Positions 1 to 9,303 are shown, counted from the stretch's first letter. The stretch is DNA of 64,000 nt from Anaerosolibacter carboniphilus (GCF_014205875.1 NZ_JACHEN010000011.1:62001-126000); one strand, 5' to 3'. Made by a program: numbers and translations. The notes: generated from the letters alone by a model not told the origin.

Positions 1-610
1 TAATTAATTCAGCACTTTCTGGATCCGTAGTAAAGATTTTCTGTTTTAGCGGCCTGTACAAGTCATGCAATATTTTTGTAGCCTTTTTTGATGTGCTTCC
101 AATGACAATACGGTCTCCCTGAAAAGTATCAAGAACAGCACTTCCTTCCCTTAGGAATTCTGGGTTAGATATAACATCAAATTCAACCTCTCTCTTTAGA
201 TGCCGTTGAATGATCTCAGCCACTCTTTTTACAGAGCCTACAGGTACAGTGCTCTTGTTTACAATAATTTTATAGGCATCCAGTGATTTTCCAATTTCTC
301 CAGCGACTTCATCGACCTGTGACATATCAATATCTCCATTCTCATGGGATGGTGTTCCGACTGCAATGAATATTATTGTAGCATGCCTTACTGCATCCTC
401 AACAGATGTCGTAAAATGCAATCGGTTCTCTCCTATATTTCTGATCAGCATATCTTCAAGATGTGCTTCATAAATTGGTAAAATTCCATTTTTAAGATTT
501 TCGATCTTTTTATGATCTTTGTCTACACAGGTGATATCATTCCCGATTTCTGCTAAACATGTTCCCGTGACCAATCCCACATATCCCGTTCCAATTACAG
601 AAATTTTCAT
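1..610 (-). CDS. ugd: UDP-glucose 6-dehydrogenase (C-terminus outside window)
   Basis: Oxidises UDP-glucose to UDP-glucuronate with NAD+ in the cytosol, supplying acidic polysaccharide or glucuronosyl-lipid synthesis. Only the first ~203 residues are inside the window; the 3' end lies beyond base 1. Visible are the Rossmann fingerprint GTGYVGL (residues 7-13), CVDKD at the end of the second strand, and the family blocks VGTPSHENGD, NKSTVPVGS and NPEFLREGSA. The ATG at 610 has a GGAG about 10 nt upstream. It follows the glycosyltransferase gene by 19 bp on the same strand, so the two are probably co-transcribed and the product may feed that enzyme. A GDP-mannose dehydrogenase is the only close alternative. 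Confidence 0.9.
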   Translation of the reverse strand, partial: MKISVIGTGYVGLVTGTCLAEIGNDITCVDKDHKKIENLKNGILPIYEAHLEDMLIRNIGENRLHFTTSVEDAVRHATIIFIAVGTPSHENGDIDMSQVDEVAGEIGKSLDAYKIIVNKSTVPVGSVKRVAEIIQRHLKREVEFDVISNPEFLREGSAVLDTFQGDRIVIGSTSKKATKILHDLYRPLKQKIFTTDPESAELI

Positions 611-629
611 GATTCATTGTCTCCTTTTC

Positions 630-1781
630 TCATGCAGTCTTCCTATTCGATTCTTTTCCAACGCTGCACTGAATTACGCTTTCATAGCTTTTAACCAATC
701 GATCGAATATACGGTTCCAAGTCATCTGCAAAGTGTATTTTCTACCGTTTTCACCAAGGAGCTTTCTTAATGCTGGATTGCGAATTAAGTTTTCGCATGC
801 TTCATGGAATTCTGCAACATTCCTACTTCCACAAGATATGCCGTTAAAACCGTCTACTAAATTTTCCCGAATGCCACCTTCTCCACACGCAATAACCGCT
901 ATACCGGAAGCCATAGCTTCTAAGATTACATTTCCATAGGTTTCGGTAGAGGAAGGAAATAGAAAAACATCTGAGGATGCATATAATTGAGCAAGTTCAT
1001 GACCTTTTTTAAGCCCTGTAAAAGTCATATTATCAAATGCTTTTTCCCTTAATTCATGTAAAAGAGGCCCATCACCTACCATAAGAAAATGAATTTGTTT
1101 CATATAGCGATGATTGAGTTGTTCTGCCACTTTCATAAATATATCTAGGTCCTTCTCAGGAGACATTCTCCCTACATATAAAAACACTATTTTATCATTG
1201 ATATGATAGTGCAACCGCAGTTCTTTATTTCTCCTTTTAGGGGAAAACTGTTCCACGTCAATACCTCTTCCCCACACTTCTAAATTATTGATTCCATGTT
1301 CTTTTAAAACCTCTAGCGTAGCATTTGAAGGACAATAGTTTTTCTCACAATGACTATGAAACCATTTGAAAAAATTCCAAGAAATGTTTTCTAAAAATTT
1401 TAGATTAAAATACGCTAAATATTGGGGAATATTTGTATGATAAGAAGATACCAAGGGAATCTGATATGTTTTCGCATATTTCAGTCCACACAATCCGATA
1501 TTGAAGGGTGTAACTACATGTATTAGATCTGGTTTGAAATCATTTAACTGTTCCACAATAGACAAATAATTTGGTAATGCTACTCTACATTCTGGATAAA
1601 GAAAAAAGCGAAAGCTGAAAAAACCTACAATTTTACTATTATATTCTTCATTTCCATCTTGAGGGATGAATACCCTATAATCGATATTGTTTTCATCAAA
1701 ATGGCCTAAAAGCTTATTTAGGGTTTTCGTTACTCCATTAATTTGTGGAAAAAAAGTATCTGTAAAAATTGCTACCTTCAT
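630..1781 (-). CDS. Glycosyltransferase family 4
   Basis: Cytosolic or membrane-associated GT-B fold transferase of 383 aa. The N-terminal block has TDTFFPQINGV, typical of the MgtA/PimB-like GT4 group. The C-terminal donor domain has FLYVGRMSPEKDL, MVGDGPLLHEL and the E-x7-E motif in ETYGNVILEAMASG. The strong AGGAGG before the ATG fixes the start. PAP2 lies 11 bp upstream and UDP-glucose dehydrogenase 19 bp downstream, so a lipid- or teichuronic-type glycosylation operon is likely. With UDP-glucuronate made next door, a glucuronosyl- or glucosyl-diacylglycerol synthase is an attractive inference, but the acceptor cannot be read from the sequence. Confidence 0.88.
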   Translation of the reverse strand: MKVAIFTDTFFPQINGVTKTLNKLLGHFDENNIDYRVFIPQDGNEEYNSKIVGFFSFRFFLYPECRVALPNYLSIVEQLNDFKPDLIHVVTPFNIGLCGLKYAKTYQIPLVSSYHTNIPQYLAYFNLKFLENISWNFFKWFHSHCEKNYCPSNATLEVLKEHGINNLEVWGRGIDVEQFSPKRRNKELRLHYHINDKIVFLYVGRMSPEKDLDIFMKVAEQLNHRYMKQIHFLMVGDGPLLHELREKAFDNMTFTGLKKGHELAQLYASSDVFLFPSSTETYGNVILEAMASGIAVIACGEGGIRENLVDGFNGISCGSRNVAEFHEACENLIRNPALRKLLGENGRKYTLQMTWNRIFDRLVKSYESVIQCSVGKESNRKTA

Positions 1782-1792
1782 GCTTGCCCTCC

Positions 1793-2347
1793 TTATTTAT
1801 TCAATATAGAGTATAGCCATTGGTTCATCGTGATGTGATTTATAACTGAAAAGAAGGTTCCAATCATCATTCCTACAAATACATCTGTCGGATAATGAAC
1901 ACCTAGATACACCCTGGACATACCAATTAGTACAGCCAACGTAATAAAGACAGGCGCGATCATAGGAAAAAGAATAGACAGGGTAAGTCCGATGGAGAAG
2001 GCTGCCGTTGTATGACCAGAGGGAAAAGAATAATCGTAGAGTCGAGTATTGAATGTATGGATATCTGATAAGTTTAAAAAAGGTCTCGGTCTTGTAAATA
2101 CCTTTTTTAAGTAATGAACTAGTATATGACTTGTTGCTAATGTTGCCAAACACTGCCATCCTGCTATTTTCAATGGACCTTTACCTAGCAAGGCCAGGAT
2201 CAGGGATATTGTTATTGTAAAAAATGCTCCACCTAGTCCTGTAATCATTGGAATAATACGGTCTAACAAGCTGCATTTGAAGCCGTCATTCACTATATAA
2301 AATAGCTTTATATCACCTGCAGAGATAACACGTATGATTTTATTCAC
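1793..2347 (-). CDS. PAP2-family membrane phosphatase
   Basis: Integral membrane phosphatase of 184 aa acting on lipid phosphates or undecaprenyl pyrophosphate outside the membrane. All three PAP2 signatures are visible: KKVFTRPRP, the PSGHT block (YSFPSGHTTAA) and SRVYLGVHYPTD, with hydrophobic helices between them. The start is GTG at 2347 behind AGGGGGAAAATCT. It is the first gene of a compact operon with the GT4 and UDP-glucose dehydrogenase genes. Whether it recycles undecaprenyl-PP or dephosphorylates a lipid precursor for the neighbouring glycosyltransferase is open. Confidence 0.9.
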   Translation of the reverse strand: MNKIIRVISAGDIKLFYIVNDGFKCSLLDRIIPMITGLGGAFFTITISLILALLGKGPLKIAGWQCLATLATSHILVHYLKKVFTRPRPFLNLSDIHTFNTRLYDYSFPSGHTTAAFSIGLTLSILFPMIAPVFITLAVLIGMSRVYLGVHYPTDVFVGMMIGTFFSVINHITMNQWLYSILNK

Positions 2348-2454
2348 AGATTTTCCCCCTTTCTATTTCACTTCATGTTTATCATATCGTAGCCTTGTTA
2401 GAAATATGTAAAGAATGGATTAGATTTTGGTGAAAATTTCATTAGATAATCATT

Positions 2455-2488
2455 AAAAAAGTCCAGATGTATCATCTGAACTTTTTTT
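2455..2488 (-). terminator. Rho-independent terminator
   Basis: Inverted repeat GTCCAGATG / CATCTGAAC with A and T runs on both sides. It sits 3 bp beyond the stop of the helical-protein gene at 2491 and can act on both strands. Confidence 0.75.
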
Positions 2489-2490
2489 AA

Positions 2491-2922
2491 CTAGATCTGC
2501 ATGTATAGTGTATGAAAAAGACGATCCATATAGATCTGCTCTTCCTCTATATGGGACAATAAGGTTTGCCATACTTTATCATCTTTTCCGTATTTCATAA
2601 TCTCCTTGATTAACCCAATCCATATTCTATTTAATCTTCCGAATTCATTTAATAACATTTTTGCTTGATTCATATATCCACACATCGTCGGCTGTGCTAC
2701 CGAGTTCTGGGCATTTGTCAGTTGTTCCTTCGCATTCATATTTAATTCTTCAAAGGATTTATTTAATTTCTTTAATTCTTCAACAATGCTCTTTGGCAAA
2801 TCTTTTTTACTAAGCTTTGCCACTGTTTTTACAAATATCGGATGCTCACTAGAGATGTCTGTCCACATCAGTAATTCTCGAAGCACACACTGCAGACTAT
2901 AGGCCATTGTATAACAATACAC
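2491..2922 (-). CDS. Helical protein, possibly DUF2935-like
   Basis: A 143-aa soluble, mostly alpha-helical protein. It reads like a single four-helix bundle (LRELLMWTDISSEHPIF near the N-terminus, then long amphipathic helices and HIEEEQIYMDRLFHTL at the end). The layout, with an early acid/His pair and late acidic helix, resembles one half of the DUF2935 ferritin-like family, but I cannot confirm that without a profile search. The start is GTG at 2922 behind GGTGGTGAAA; ATG at 2907 is an alternative. It is monocistronic with its own terminator. Function unknown. Confidence 0.6.
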   Translation of the reverse strand: MYCYTMAYSLQCVLRELLMWTDISSEHPIFVKTVAKLSKKDLPKSIVEELKKLNKSFEELNMNAKEQLTNAQNSVAQPTMCGYMNQAKMLLNEFGRLNRIWIGLIKEIMKYGKDDKVWQTLLSHIEEEQIYMDRLFHTLYMQI

Positions 2923-3056
2923 ACTTTCACCACCTTATTTTTAACCTGAATTTAAGTCGTATACCATTCTATGATTCAATTTTGATTTCTGTTACGAATG
3001 ATGTTTTTCAGTATTGTTTCATAGACCAGTGGAAATACTAGTTTAGAGGTGATTCT

Positions 3057-4061
3057 ATGATGAAAATAAAAAAATGGGGTATTTTGGCCATAATTTTTTG
3101 TATTCTTATTACATCTGTTGCTTGCGGAAAAAAGCCTCAGAAACCAAGCCCTAAATCCGAAGATGAACCAAAGCCCCTCCCTAAAGTAGTGGAAGAAATT
3201 GAAAAGGATACGCTCAAAATCATGGAACAAATAGATAAAATCCCCTACTTCCAGCGTGTCATTGTAGAAAAAGAAATGCTCGAACAAAAGAAAAAAGCTG
3301 AAGAAATGCAGATGAAAGCTGCTGAAGGTGGTGGAGCTGGCTCAGGAGAACAAAAACAAGGTGGTGAAGAAGGAAGTAAACAGGAAGGAGGGCAGGAACA
3401 AAGTCAAAGTGGCAGTGAAGAAGAAAAGCCTAAACCCATGACCATCGATGAAGGCATTCTTACGGAACTTATGAAAAGAGAAAAATCTGAGGAAGCTGAG
3501 AATGAAAATCAGAAAGCTCCCAAAAATCTTGATGAAGTATGGACAACAGTAAATACTACAATTTTGGGCCTTCACAACAAGTGGAATGTATTAGAGCCTC
3601 AGCTTATTCAACAGGGTGTTTCTCCAGAATCAATCAATAGCTTTGAAACCACCCTCGATACTCTCACAAAATTTGGCTTTGAAAAAAAGTACTTTGAAAC
3701 ACTATCAGTTGCCAACAATCTTACCGCATACTTGCCTGATTTTAGAGCGTACTTCAAAAAAGAAGTGCCTCCATCCATATATACCTTGAAGTATCAGGTG
3801 CGAAATCTTGTATTGAACGCAGCAGTAGGTGATTTTGATGCTGCCCAAGAAAGTTTAAACAAGCTAAAAGAGCATGGTCAGACACTAAAACCTCAGCTTA
3901 TTGAAAAAAAAGCAAAGACTACTGTTGATAAATACGATGCATCGGTAAGTAACTTAGAAAAGTCCCTTACTAAAAAAGATTTACAGCTTATTAAGATCAA
4001 CAGTAGTATTGTTCTAAAGAATATCCTACTTATGGAGGAGGATTTATCTGCTTCCATGTAA
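3057..4061 (+). CDS. Lipoprotein with low-complexity linker
   Basis: A 334-aa predicted lipoprotein. It has a short basic N-terminus, a hydrophobic stretch and a lipobox SVAC with Cys at residue 23, so it should be anchored outside the membrane. Residues ~85-130 are a Gly/Gln/Glu/Ser-rich linker, followed by a helical domain (~150-330) with coiled-coil character. I do not recognise the C-terminal domain. The gene is monocistronic, divergent from the helical-protein gene, and followed 7 bp later by a clear terminator. Confidence 0.75.
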   Translation: MMKIKKWGILAIIFCILITSVACGKKPQKPSPKSEDEPKPLPKVVEEIEKDTLKIMEQIDKIPYFQRVIVEKEMLEQKKKAEEMQMKAAEGGGAGSGEQKQGGEEGSKQEGGQEQSQSGSEEEKPKPMTIDEGILTELMKREKSEEAENENQKAPKNLDEVWTTVNTTILGLHNKWNVLEPQLIQQGVSPESINSFETTLDTLTKFGFEKKYFETLSVANNLTAYLPDFRAYFKKEVPPSIYTLKYQVRNLVLNAAVGDFDAAQESLNKLKEHGQTLKPQLIEKKAKTTVDKYDASVSNLEKSLTKKDLQLIKINSSIVLKNILLMEEDLSASM

Positions 4062-4067
4062 GCAAGA

Positions 4068-4100
4068 AGAGCACTGAACCACATCAGTGCTCTTTATTTT
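4068..4100 (+). terminator. Rho-independent terminator
   Basis: Hairpin AGAGCACTGA / TCAGTGCTCT followed by TTATTTT, directly after the lipoprotein stop codon. Confidence 0.85.
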
Positions 4101-4227
4101 CTGCAAAAAACAGGACTAGCTGAGAAAGGTCATTCAGTTTTTTGCCGGTATCAAACTCGAACTAATCCTGGGATTTCACTTTCTCCACCATCCTGTTCTA
4201 GAATTATTATCTGCTTGTATAAAATTA

Positions 4228-5292
4228 TTATTCATCCACAATCTCTTCAATACAAATATTCAACCTTTTTTGAAGATCAATTTCTTCAAATTGAGAAATA
4301 GAGTTCCCATGAGCATCTCGGACCATTCTTACAATAGGCCTTGTGGGCATATAACGGTTATTATCTATAACGATAGCATGCTCTTTCGTATTTAGTTTCA
4401 CCATTGTTCCTATCGGATACACCGTTAGATGATTTAGAAAAATCTTCACAATATCATAGTCATAATGATGATGTGCCATGGCAATCAAATACTCAATGGC
4501 TTTATCGGGAGTAATCCTTTTTTTATAGACTCGGTTGGAGGTCATCGCGTCGTACGTATCTGCTATAGCAATAATTCTTGCGAATTCAGATATCTCCTCT
4601 CCTCTTTTTCCAAAAGGATATCCGCTCCCATCTATACGCTCATGATGTAACAATGCTCCAACTCTGGATAACGCACTGATTTCATCATAATCCTTCAATA
4701 TTTCATACCCAAATCGGGTATGATTTTTCATAATTTCTATTTCTTCCTCTAAAAGTTTTCCAGGTTTATTTAAAATCTCATTGGGAATCTGCGTTTTTCC
4801 AATATCATGGAGAATTGCAGCAATTCCCAGATCTCTCAAACGAAGTTCGTGATATCCTAATGCTTTCCCTATGACGATCGATAATACTGCCACATTTACC
4901 GAATGGGCGAAAGTATATTCATCAACACATCTTAAATCTGATAGATTGACCATAATATCTCGATTGTCTAGCAATTCGTCAACAATTCTATTAATTGCTA
5001 CTTGAATACTTTGAAAGTCTAAAGCTTTTTTTACCTTAAGGTCCTGCATAACTTGATAAATCGTTTTCTTCGCAATTATTCTTGTTTTCTCCTCAATGAT
5101 ATCAAAAATTTCAATATCCTTTGATATTTCATCTTCAATATAAATCTCACCCATTGCTAAATGCTGCAATCTTTTTATAAAATGATTGGTCAGGGTAACC
5201 CCTTTTGCAAGCAATATCTTACCTTCACAAGAGCTAATATCTTTGCCCAAAATCATGCCCGAAGTAACGTTCTCTATCCTCACTAATCTCAT
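4228..5292 (-). CDS. HD-GYP c-di-GMP phosphodiesterase
   Basis: Cytosolic protein of 354 aa that hydrolyses c-di-GMP. An N-terminal ~110-residue module (SGMILGKDI, then LLAKGVTLT) precedes the HD-GYP domain, which shows HSVNVAVL, the metal-binding pair LHDIGK, the H in MKNHTRFGYE, LLHHERIDGSGYP and RIIAIADTYDAMTS. A C-terminal ~50-aa beta-rich tail (GTMVKLNT, RPIVRM) follows. The start is set at ATG 5292 behind GGAGGAAGCC rather than the in-frame ATG at 5322, because the paralogue at 36492-37526 begins at the matching residue. It is monocistronic. A paralogue inside the yunB element shares the whole architecture. Confidence 0.9.
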   Translation of the reverse strand: MRLVRIENVTSGMILGKDISSCEGKILLAKGVTLTNHFIKRLQHLAMGEIYIEDEISKDIEIFDIIEEKTRIIAKKTIYQVMQDLKVKKALDFQSIQVAINRIVDELLDNRDIMVNLSDLRCVDEYTFAHSVNVAVLSIVIGKALGYHELRLRDLGIAAILHDIGKTQIPNEILNKPGKLLEEEIEIMKNHTRFGYEILKDYDEISALSRVGALLHHERIDGSGYPFGKRGEEISEFARIIAIADTYDAMTSNRVYKKRITPDKAIEYLIAMAHHHYDYDIVKIFLNHLTVYPIGTMVKLNTKEHAIVIDNNRYMPTRPIVRMVRDAHGNSISQFEEIDLQKRLNICIEEIVDE

Positions 5293-5433
5293 GGCTTCCT
5301 CCAATAGGTGTGATAAAAACAAAAATCAATTTATCATTTAAATACGATAAAAAAACTTTTTCTCCTGCATTGGTCGATGAATTCCAACAAAATGCTGCTA
5401 AAGTCTCATTTAATTATTCGAGGAATACCACTA

Positions 5434-5465
5434 CAAAAAAAAACACCCTTTTTTAGGTGTTTTCA
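5434..5465 (-). terminator. Terminator of nadE
   Basis: Stem AACACC / GGTGTT followed by a long T run on the minus strand, starting just after the nadE stop. Confidence 0.8.
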
Positions 5466-5470
5466 TTTGA

Positions 5471-6226
5471 TTAAAATACAGATGGTTTATCAGGCATTCT
5501 ACGTTTGTGTTCAGAACGTTGATGTAATTTTTCAATAATGAGTCGATCTTTTTCAGGTACCTCTTTGCCAGATAGTACATCATCCACCATGTCATATGTT
5601 GTTCCCATTTCAGATTCATCCGTTTGACCTTCCCACAATCCAGCTGAAGGAGCTCGATCAATAACGCTTTGTGGCACACCTAAATGCTTCGCCCACTCGT
5701 AAACCTCTCTCTTTTTTAGATTTGCAATTGGAACGATGTCTACACCACCATCTCCATATTTGGTAAAATATCCTGTATGTATTTCTGCTGCATTATCCGT
5801 ACCTGCAACAATATAGTTTAAAGAATTTGCAACGGAATAAATCGTACTCATTCTCAACCTAGCTCTAAGATTTGCGTCACTTAATCTTAGATTTGTATGA
5901 TCATCGATCAACTCTTTTTTTCGCATCTCAGCGACAACACTTCCCAGCAGTATGTCATGAATTTCGCTAAGTTCAACCTCCATGTGCTCTATCCCGCAAG
6001 CTTCCACAACTTTTAAGGCATCCTCTCGATCCTTGGGATTACTTTTACAAGGCAGAATAATACCTAGAGAATTATTAGGAAAAGCTCTTTTGATTAAAAA
6101 AGCTACTAAAGCTGAATCAATTCCCCCAGAAATACCTACAACAATCCCTCTGGTATGAGATTCATCTACTTTCTCTCTTAACCATTGCACTGTTAAGTTG
6201 ATTTTTTCCTCAATTGTTCTATTCAT
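5471..6226 (-). CDS. nadE: NH3-dependent NAD+ synthetase
   Basis: Converts nicotinate adenine dinucleotide, ATP and ammonia to NAD+ in the cytosol, the last step of NAD synthesis. The PP-loop SGGIDSA is near residue 32; other landmarks are LPCKSNPKD, ARLRMSTIY, GTDNAAE, YFTKYGDGGVD and the C-terminal KRRMP. At 251 aa it is the short ammonia-using form without a glutaminase domain. I chose ATG 6226 (GAGGAG upstream) over the ATG at 6322, which would add a non-homologous 32-residue extension. Terminators lie on both sides, so it is monocistronic. Confidence 0.95.
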   Translation of the reverse strand: MNRTIEEKINLTVQWLREKVDESHTRGIVVGISGGIDSALVAFLIKRAFPNNSLGIILPCKSNPKDREDALKVVEACGIEHMEVELSEIHDILLGSVVAEMRKKELIDDHTNLRLSDANLRARLRMSTIYSVANSLNYIVAGTDNAAEIHTGYFTKYGDGGVDIVPIANLKKREVYEWAKHLGVPQSVIDRAPSAGLWEGQTDESEMGTTYDMVDDVLSGKEVPEKDRLIIEKLHQRSEHKRRMPDKPSVF

Positions 6227-6312
6227 TTCCCAAACTCCTCTCACTAAACGCAGTCTTTCATTATACACGTTTTTCTTTTCATCATTATAACACAAAAATA
6301 AATCTGTATAAT

Positions 6313-6341
6313 AAAAAAACATAGCCTAAGCCATGTTTTTT
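6313..6341 (-). terminator. Terminator of cysK
   Basis: Stem AACATGGC / GCTATGTT followed by seven T on the minus strand, just downstream of the cysK stop. Confidence 0.8.
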
Positions 6342-6347
6342 ATACTT

Positions 6348-7271
6348 TTATTCAAAATTAAAAAGTGGTGTACTTAGATATCTTTCCCCATAACTTGGAA
6401 TTACTACTACTATCTTTTTATCTTTCCCCAGCTCTTTGGCTTTTTTCAAAGCCCCCCATACAGCAGCTCCAGAAGAGATCCCAACAAGAATTCCTTCTTC
6501 CTTAGCCATTCTCCTTGCCGTCTCCATAGCATCCTCATTGTCTACCTGTATGATCTCATCGATGATCTTTGTATTTAAAATTTTTGGCACAAAACCAGCA
6601 CCAATACCTTGAATTTTATGGGGACCAGGTTGACCTCCTGATAATACAGGTGAATCCTTTGGCTCTATAGCCACAATTTTCGCATCTTTCACTTTTTCTT
6701 TTATGATCTCACCTACACCAGTGATCGTACCACCTGTACCTACACCAGAAACAAACATATCAAACTGCCCATCCATTTGTTCAATAACTTCTAGGGCTGT
6801 AGTATTTCTATGGATTTCTGGGTTCGATTCATTTTCAAACTGCTGGGGCATGAAATAAGATGGATTTTCCTTTACTATTTCTGTTGCCTTTTCAATAGCA
6901 CCTTTCATTCCTTTGGCCCCATCGGTCAGAACAAGTTCTGCACCAAAGGCTTTTAAAAGTTTTCGCCTCTCTATACTCATCGTCTCAGGCATCACCAGAA
7001 TACACTTGTAGCCCTTGGCAGCCGCCACCATCGCCAATCCTATCCCAGTATTTCCACTAGTAGGCTCAACAATAATAGAACCCTCTTTCAACGATCCTGC
7101 TTTTTCAGCAGCTTCAATCATACTCAATGCAATTCGGTCCTTCACGCTGCTCCCCGGATTGAAAAACTCCAATTTTACATATACCTGGGCATCGTCTTTG
7201 CCTACCAATTTATTTAGTTTGACCATCGGAGTACCGCCAATCAATTCTGTAATGCTATTTACAACCTTCAT
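6348..7271 (-). CDS. cysK: Cysteine synthase A
   Basis: PLP enzyme of 307 aa making L-cysteine from O-acetylserine and sulfide. The PLP lysine is in SSVKDRIA; the phosphate-binding and substrate loops are TSGNTGIG and [10 protein letters not shown], and the C-terminal loop is ISSGAA. Length and start (ATG 7271, GGAGGGTTAAT upstream) are typical. It is monocistronic between its own promoter (7317-7345) and terminator. The sulfite-exporter pair lies divergently upstream, a plausible sulfur-metabolism neighbourhood. Confidence 0.95.
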   Translation of the reverse strand: MKVVNSITELIGGTPMVKLNKLVGKDDAQVYVKLEFFNPGSSVKDRIALSMIEAAEKAGSLKEGSIIVEPTSGNTGIGLAMVAAAKGYKCILVMPETMSIERRKLLKAFGAELVLTDGAKGMKGAIEKATEIVKENPSYFMPQQFENESNPEIHRNTTALEVIEQMDGQFDMFVSGVGTGGTITGVGEIIKEKVKDAKIVAIEPKDSPVLSGGQPGPHKIQGIGAGFVPKILNTKIIDEIIQVDNEDAMETARRMAKEEGILVGISSGAAVWGALKKAKELGKDKKIVVVIPSYGERYLSTPLFNFE

Positions 7272-7316
7272 ATTAACCCTCCAATTCTTACTATTCTTAT
7301 CGGATTTATTGGTTTT

Positions 7317-7345
7317 ATTTTACTATATTTATCCATCAAAGTCAA
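7317..7345 (-). promoter_or_regulatory. Sigma-A promoter of cysK
   Basis: On the minus strand: TTGACT, 17-nt spacer, TAAAAT. It is ~45 bp upstream of the cysK start. No clear CymR or T-box leader is visible in the short 5' UTR. Confidence 0.7.
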
Positions 7346-7452
7346 TAGACTCATAAAATATTTTATAAAGTCCACACTATATATATGTCAGCATCCCATG
7401 GGATTATTATACGGATTCTAAAGGATGAATATGTGACTTTATAGGTGATGAA

Positions 7453-7815
7453 ATGAAAAAAAGTTCTTTTTCCATTAAAATCGCATTGCTAGGACTTATC
7501 ACTGGTTTGGTTAATGGATTGTTTGGTTCTGGCGGCGGGACAGTGATTGTGCCAGGCATGTTTTTCCTCCTAGATGTTGAAGAACACAAAGCTCATGCCA
7601 CAGCAATTTCAATTATTCTACCATTAACTATCGTCAGCATGTTTATTTATTTTCGTCATGGAATCATTGTTTGGGATATAACCTATAAGGTGGCTTTAGG
7701 CGGTATTTTAGGTGGATATATCGGTGCCAGACTTCTCAATCGGATTCCAAGTCATCTGCTTAGAAAAGGCTTTGCAATTTTCATGATTCTCGCTGCATTA
7801 AGGATGGTGTTTTGA
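7453..7815 (+). CDS. TauE/SafE (TSUP) half-transporter, N-terminal half
   Basis: A 120-aa inner-membrane protein with three to four helices and the TSUP signature GLFGSGGGTVIVPGMFF. Full-length TauE/SafE exporters (sulfite, sulfonates, related anions) are ~240-270 aa with an internal repeat. Here each repeat is its own gene and this is the first. Its TGA stop overlaps the next ATG in TGATG, so translation is coupled. The two products presumably form the transporter as a heterodimer. Substrate unknown. Confidence 0.85.
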   Translation: MKKSSFSIKIALLGLITGLVNGLFGSGGGTVIVPGMFFLLDVEEHKAHATAISIILPLTIVSMFIYFRHGIIVWDITYKVALGGILGGYIGARLLNRIPSHLLRKGFAIFMILAALRMVF

Positions 7816-8177
7816 TGTATCTCATGCTTATTGGTTTGTTTTCAGGAATCATTGGGGGTATGGGCATCGGTGGAGGCACAATCTTGATTCCAGCCCTAAT
7901 TATACTTACAAGCCTTTCACAGCAGCAGGCCCAGAGTGTTAATCTTCTATCTTTTGTCCCGGTTGCGATCGTGGCCCTCGTAACTCACTTTCGCAACAAA
8001 AGTATCGAAATAAAGCTTTGCTTACCTCTTATTATCACAGGCATAGTAGGTGCCTTGGCAGGTTCATACTTAGCCGTAAGCCTTCCTTCAAATCTGTTAA
8101 GAAAGCTTTTTGGGGTCTTTCTTTTTTTCATGGGCTTATACGAATTCTTCTGGAAAGACAAAAGTCGTACAAAATAG
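7815..8177 (+). CDS. TauE/SafE (TSUP) half-transporter, C-terminal half
   Basis: A 120-aa membrane protein with the second TSUP repeat signature GMGIGGGTILIPAL and helices matching the preceding half. The start is ATG 7815 within TGATG; a TTG at 7812 is possible. It ends inside a bidirectional hairpin at 8161-8186. The pair is a two-gene TSUP system and should be read as one transporter. Confidence 0.85.
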   Translation: MYLMLIGLFSGIIGGMGIGGGTILIPALIILTSLSQQQAQSVNLLSFVPVAIVALVTHFRNKSIEIKLCLPLIITGIVGALAGSYLAVSLPSNLLRKLFGVFLFFMGLYEFFWKDKSRTK

Positions 8178-8187
8178 TACGACTTTC
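8160..8187. terminator. Bidirectional terminator
   Basis: Inverted repeat AAAGTCGTAC / GTACGACTTT between convergent genes, covering both stop codons. Confidence 0.8.
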
Positions 8188-8576
8188 TATCCTAATGCCA
8201 CCAATACGCAATGATGATGTACCACTTGAATTCCATTGTTTTCCGCTAAAGAAACAGCCTCATCATCAAATGAACCAGGCTGAAACCATAAATATTTGAT
8301 GCCTGCTTCAGCAATATTTGGGATAAACTTCTTGCTAACCTGAGGTGATACTACCATATCCACACAATCAGGCTTGACAGGCAGTTCTTCAATACTGTGA
8401 TAGCAGCGATCTCCTTCGATTTCTTCATAATTAGGATTAACTGCATACACTTCGTAACCCCTGCTCTTAAGCTTTTTATATATCTTGTTTCCAAATTTCT
8501 CTTGGTTTGGGGTAGCACCAACCACTGCCCAAATCCTTTTATCTAGCATTTCCAATTTTAATTGTTCCATATCCAT
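8187..8576 (-). CDS. CoA-binding domain protein (YccU-like)
   Basis: A 129-aa stand-alone CoA-binding Rossmann protein. VVGATPNQEKFGNKIYKKL, AVNPNY, PDCVDMVVSP and WFQPGSFDDEA are characteristic of the YccU/CoA_binding_2 family, which is the CoA-binding domain of succinyl-CoA synthetases without the catalytic part. The start is ATG 8576 after AAGGAGG. It is monocistronic, and its exact cellular role is not established. Confidence 0.88.
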   Translation of the reverse strand: MDMEQLKLEMLDKRIWAVVGATPNQEKFGNKIYKKLKSRGYEVYAVNPNYEEIEGDRCYHSIEELPVKPDCVDMVVSPQVSKKFIPNIAEAGIKYLWFQPGSFDDEAVSLAENNGIQVVHHHCVLVALG

Positions 8577-8652
8577 TCAGCATACCTCCTTTCCGTTGCG
8601 TTATAATCATAGATACCCATTACTAAAAATTTTATTCTCTACCTAATCAAAA

Positions 8653-9303
8653 TTATTCACTTATCAAAACCCCATTTTCTTCATTTAGATACAATGTATC
8701 CACAATATCAGCTGCTGCCTTCCCATTGGTTAAATTAATGACTTGTTTTATTATTAGATCTGCTTCATCTATTCTCGCATAAACAAACATACTTACCCCC
8801 TCATCGAAAACAGTATCCTTGATCGTATAGCCTCCATTCATCATTACGTTTTGTACTTTTCCCAACAGGGAATAGTCTATACGTATCCTGATAACATGAT
8901 AAAGTACTTTTTCAATCACCCTTGCCTCATGCAATGCCTGCTTTGCTGTAGAGGTGTATGCCCTCACCAATCCTCCTGTACCTAGCTTTATACCTCCGAA
9001 GTATCGTGTAACAACAATAACAGTATTCTTGATTTCTTCTTTCTTTAACATATCTAGTATGGGGGTTCCAGCTGTTCCTGAAGGCTCTCCATCCTCACTG
9101 TATCGTTGGATTTCGTCATTTTCACCAAATATGTAGACTGGCACATTGTGGGTAGCATTTTTATGTTGTGCCCGAATCATTTCTATAAAAGCTATGGCCT
9201 CTTCTTCATCTTGTATTGGTTTAACATAGCCGATAAATCTTGACTTCTCAATAATATGCTCAACCTCACCATAATTAAGAACAGTCCTATATCTCTTCAA
9301 CAT
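8653..9303 (-). CDS. YigZ/IMPACT family protein
   Basis: A 216-aa cytosolic protein of the UPF0029 (IMPACT/YigZ) family. The N-terminal domain has SRFIGYVKPI, the signature QRYSEDGEPSGTAGTPIL and VTRYFGGIKLGTGGLVRAY, followed by a C-terminal DUF1949 ferredoxin-like domain (IRIDYSLLGKVQN). Bacterial members are linked to translation or stress but the mechanism is unclear. Standard length. The upstream Nudix gene reads the same way ~58 bp away, with a hairpin in between. Confidence 0.9.
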   Translation of the reverse strand: MLKRYRTVLNYGEVEHIIEKSRFIGYVKPIQDEEEAIAFIEMIRAQHKNATHNVPVYIFGENDEIQRYSEDGEPSGTAGTPILDMLKKEEIKNTVIVVTRYFGGIKLGTGGLVRAYTSTAKQALHEARVIEKVLYHVIRIRIDYSLLGKVQNVMMNGGYTIKDTVFDEGVSMFVYARIDEADLIIKQVINLTNGKAAADIVDTLYLNEENGVLISE

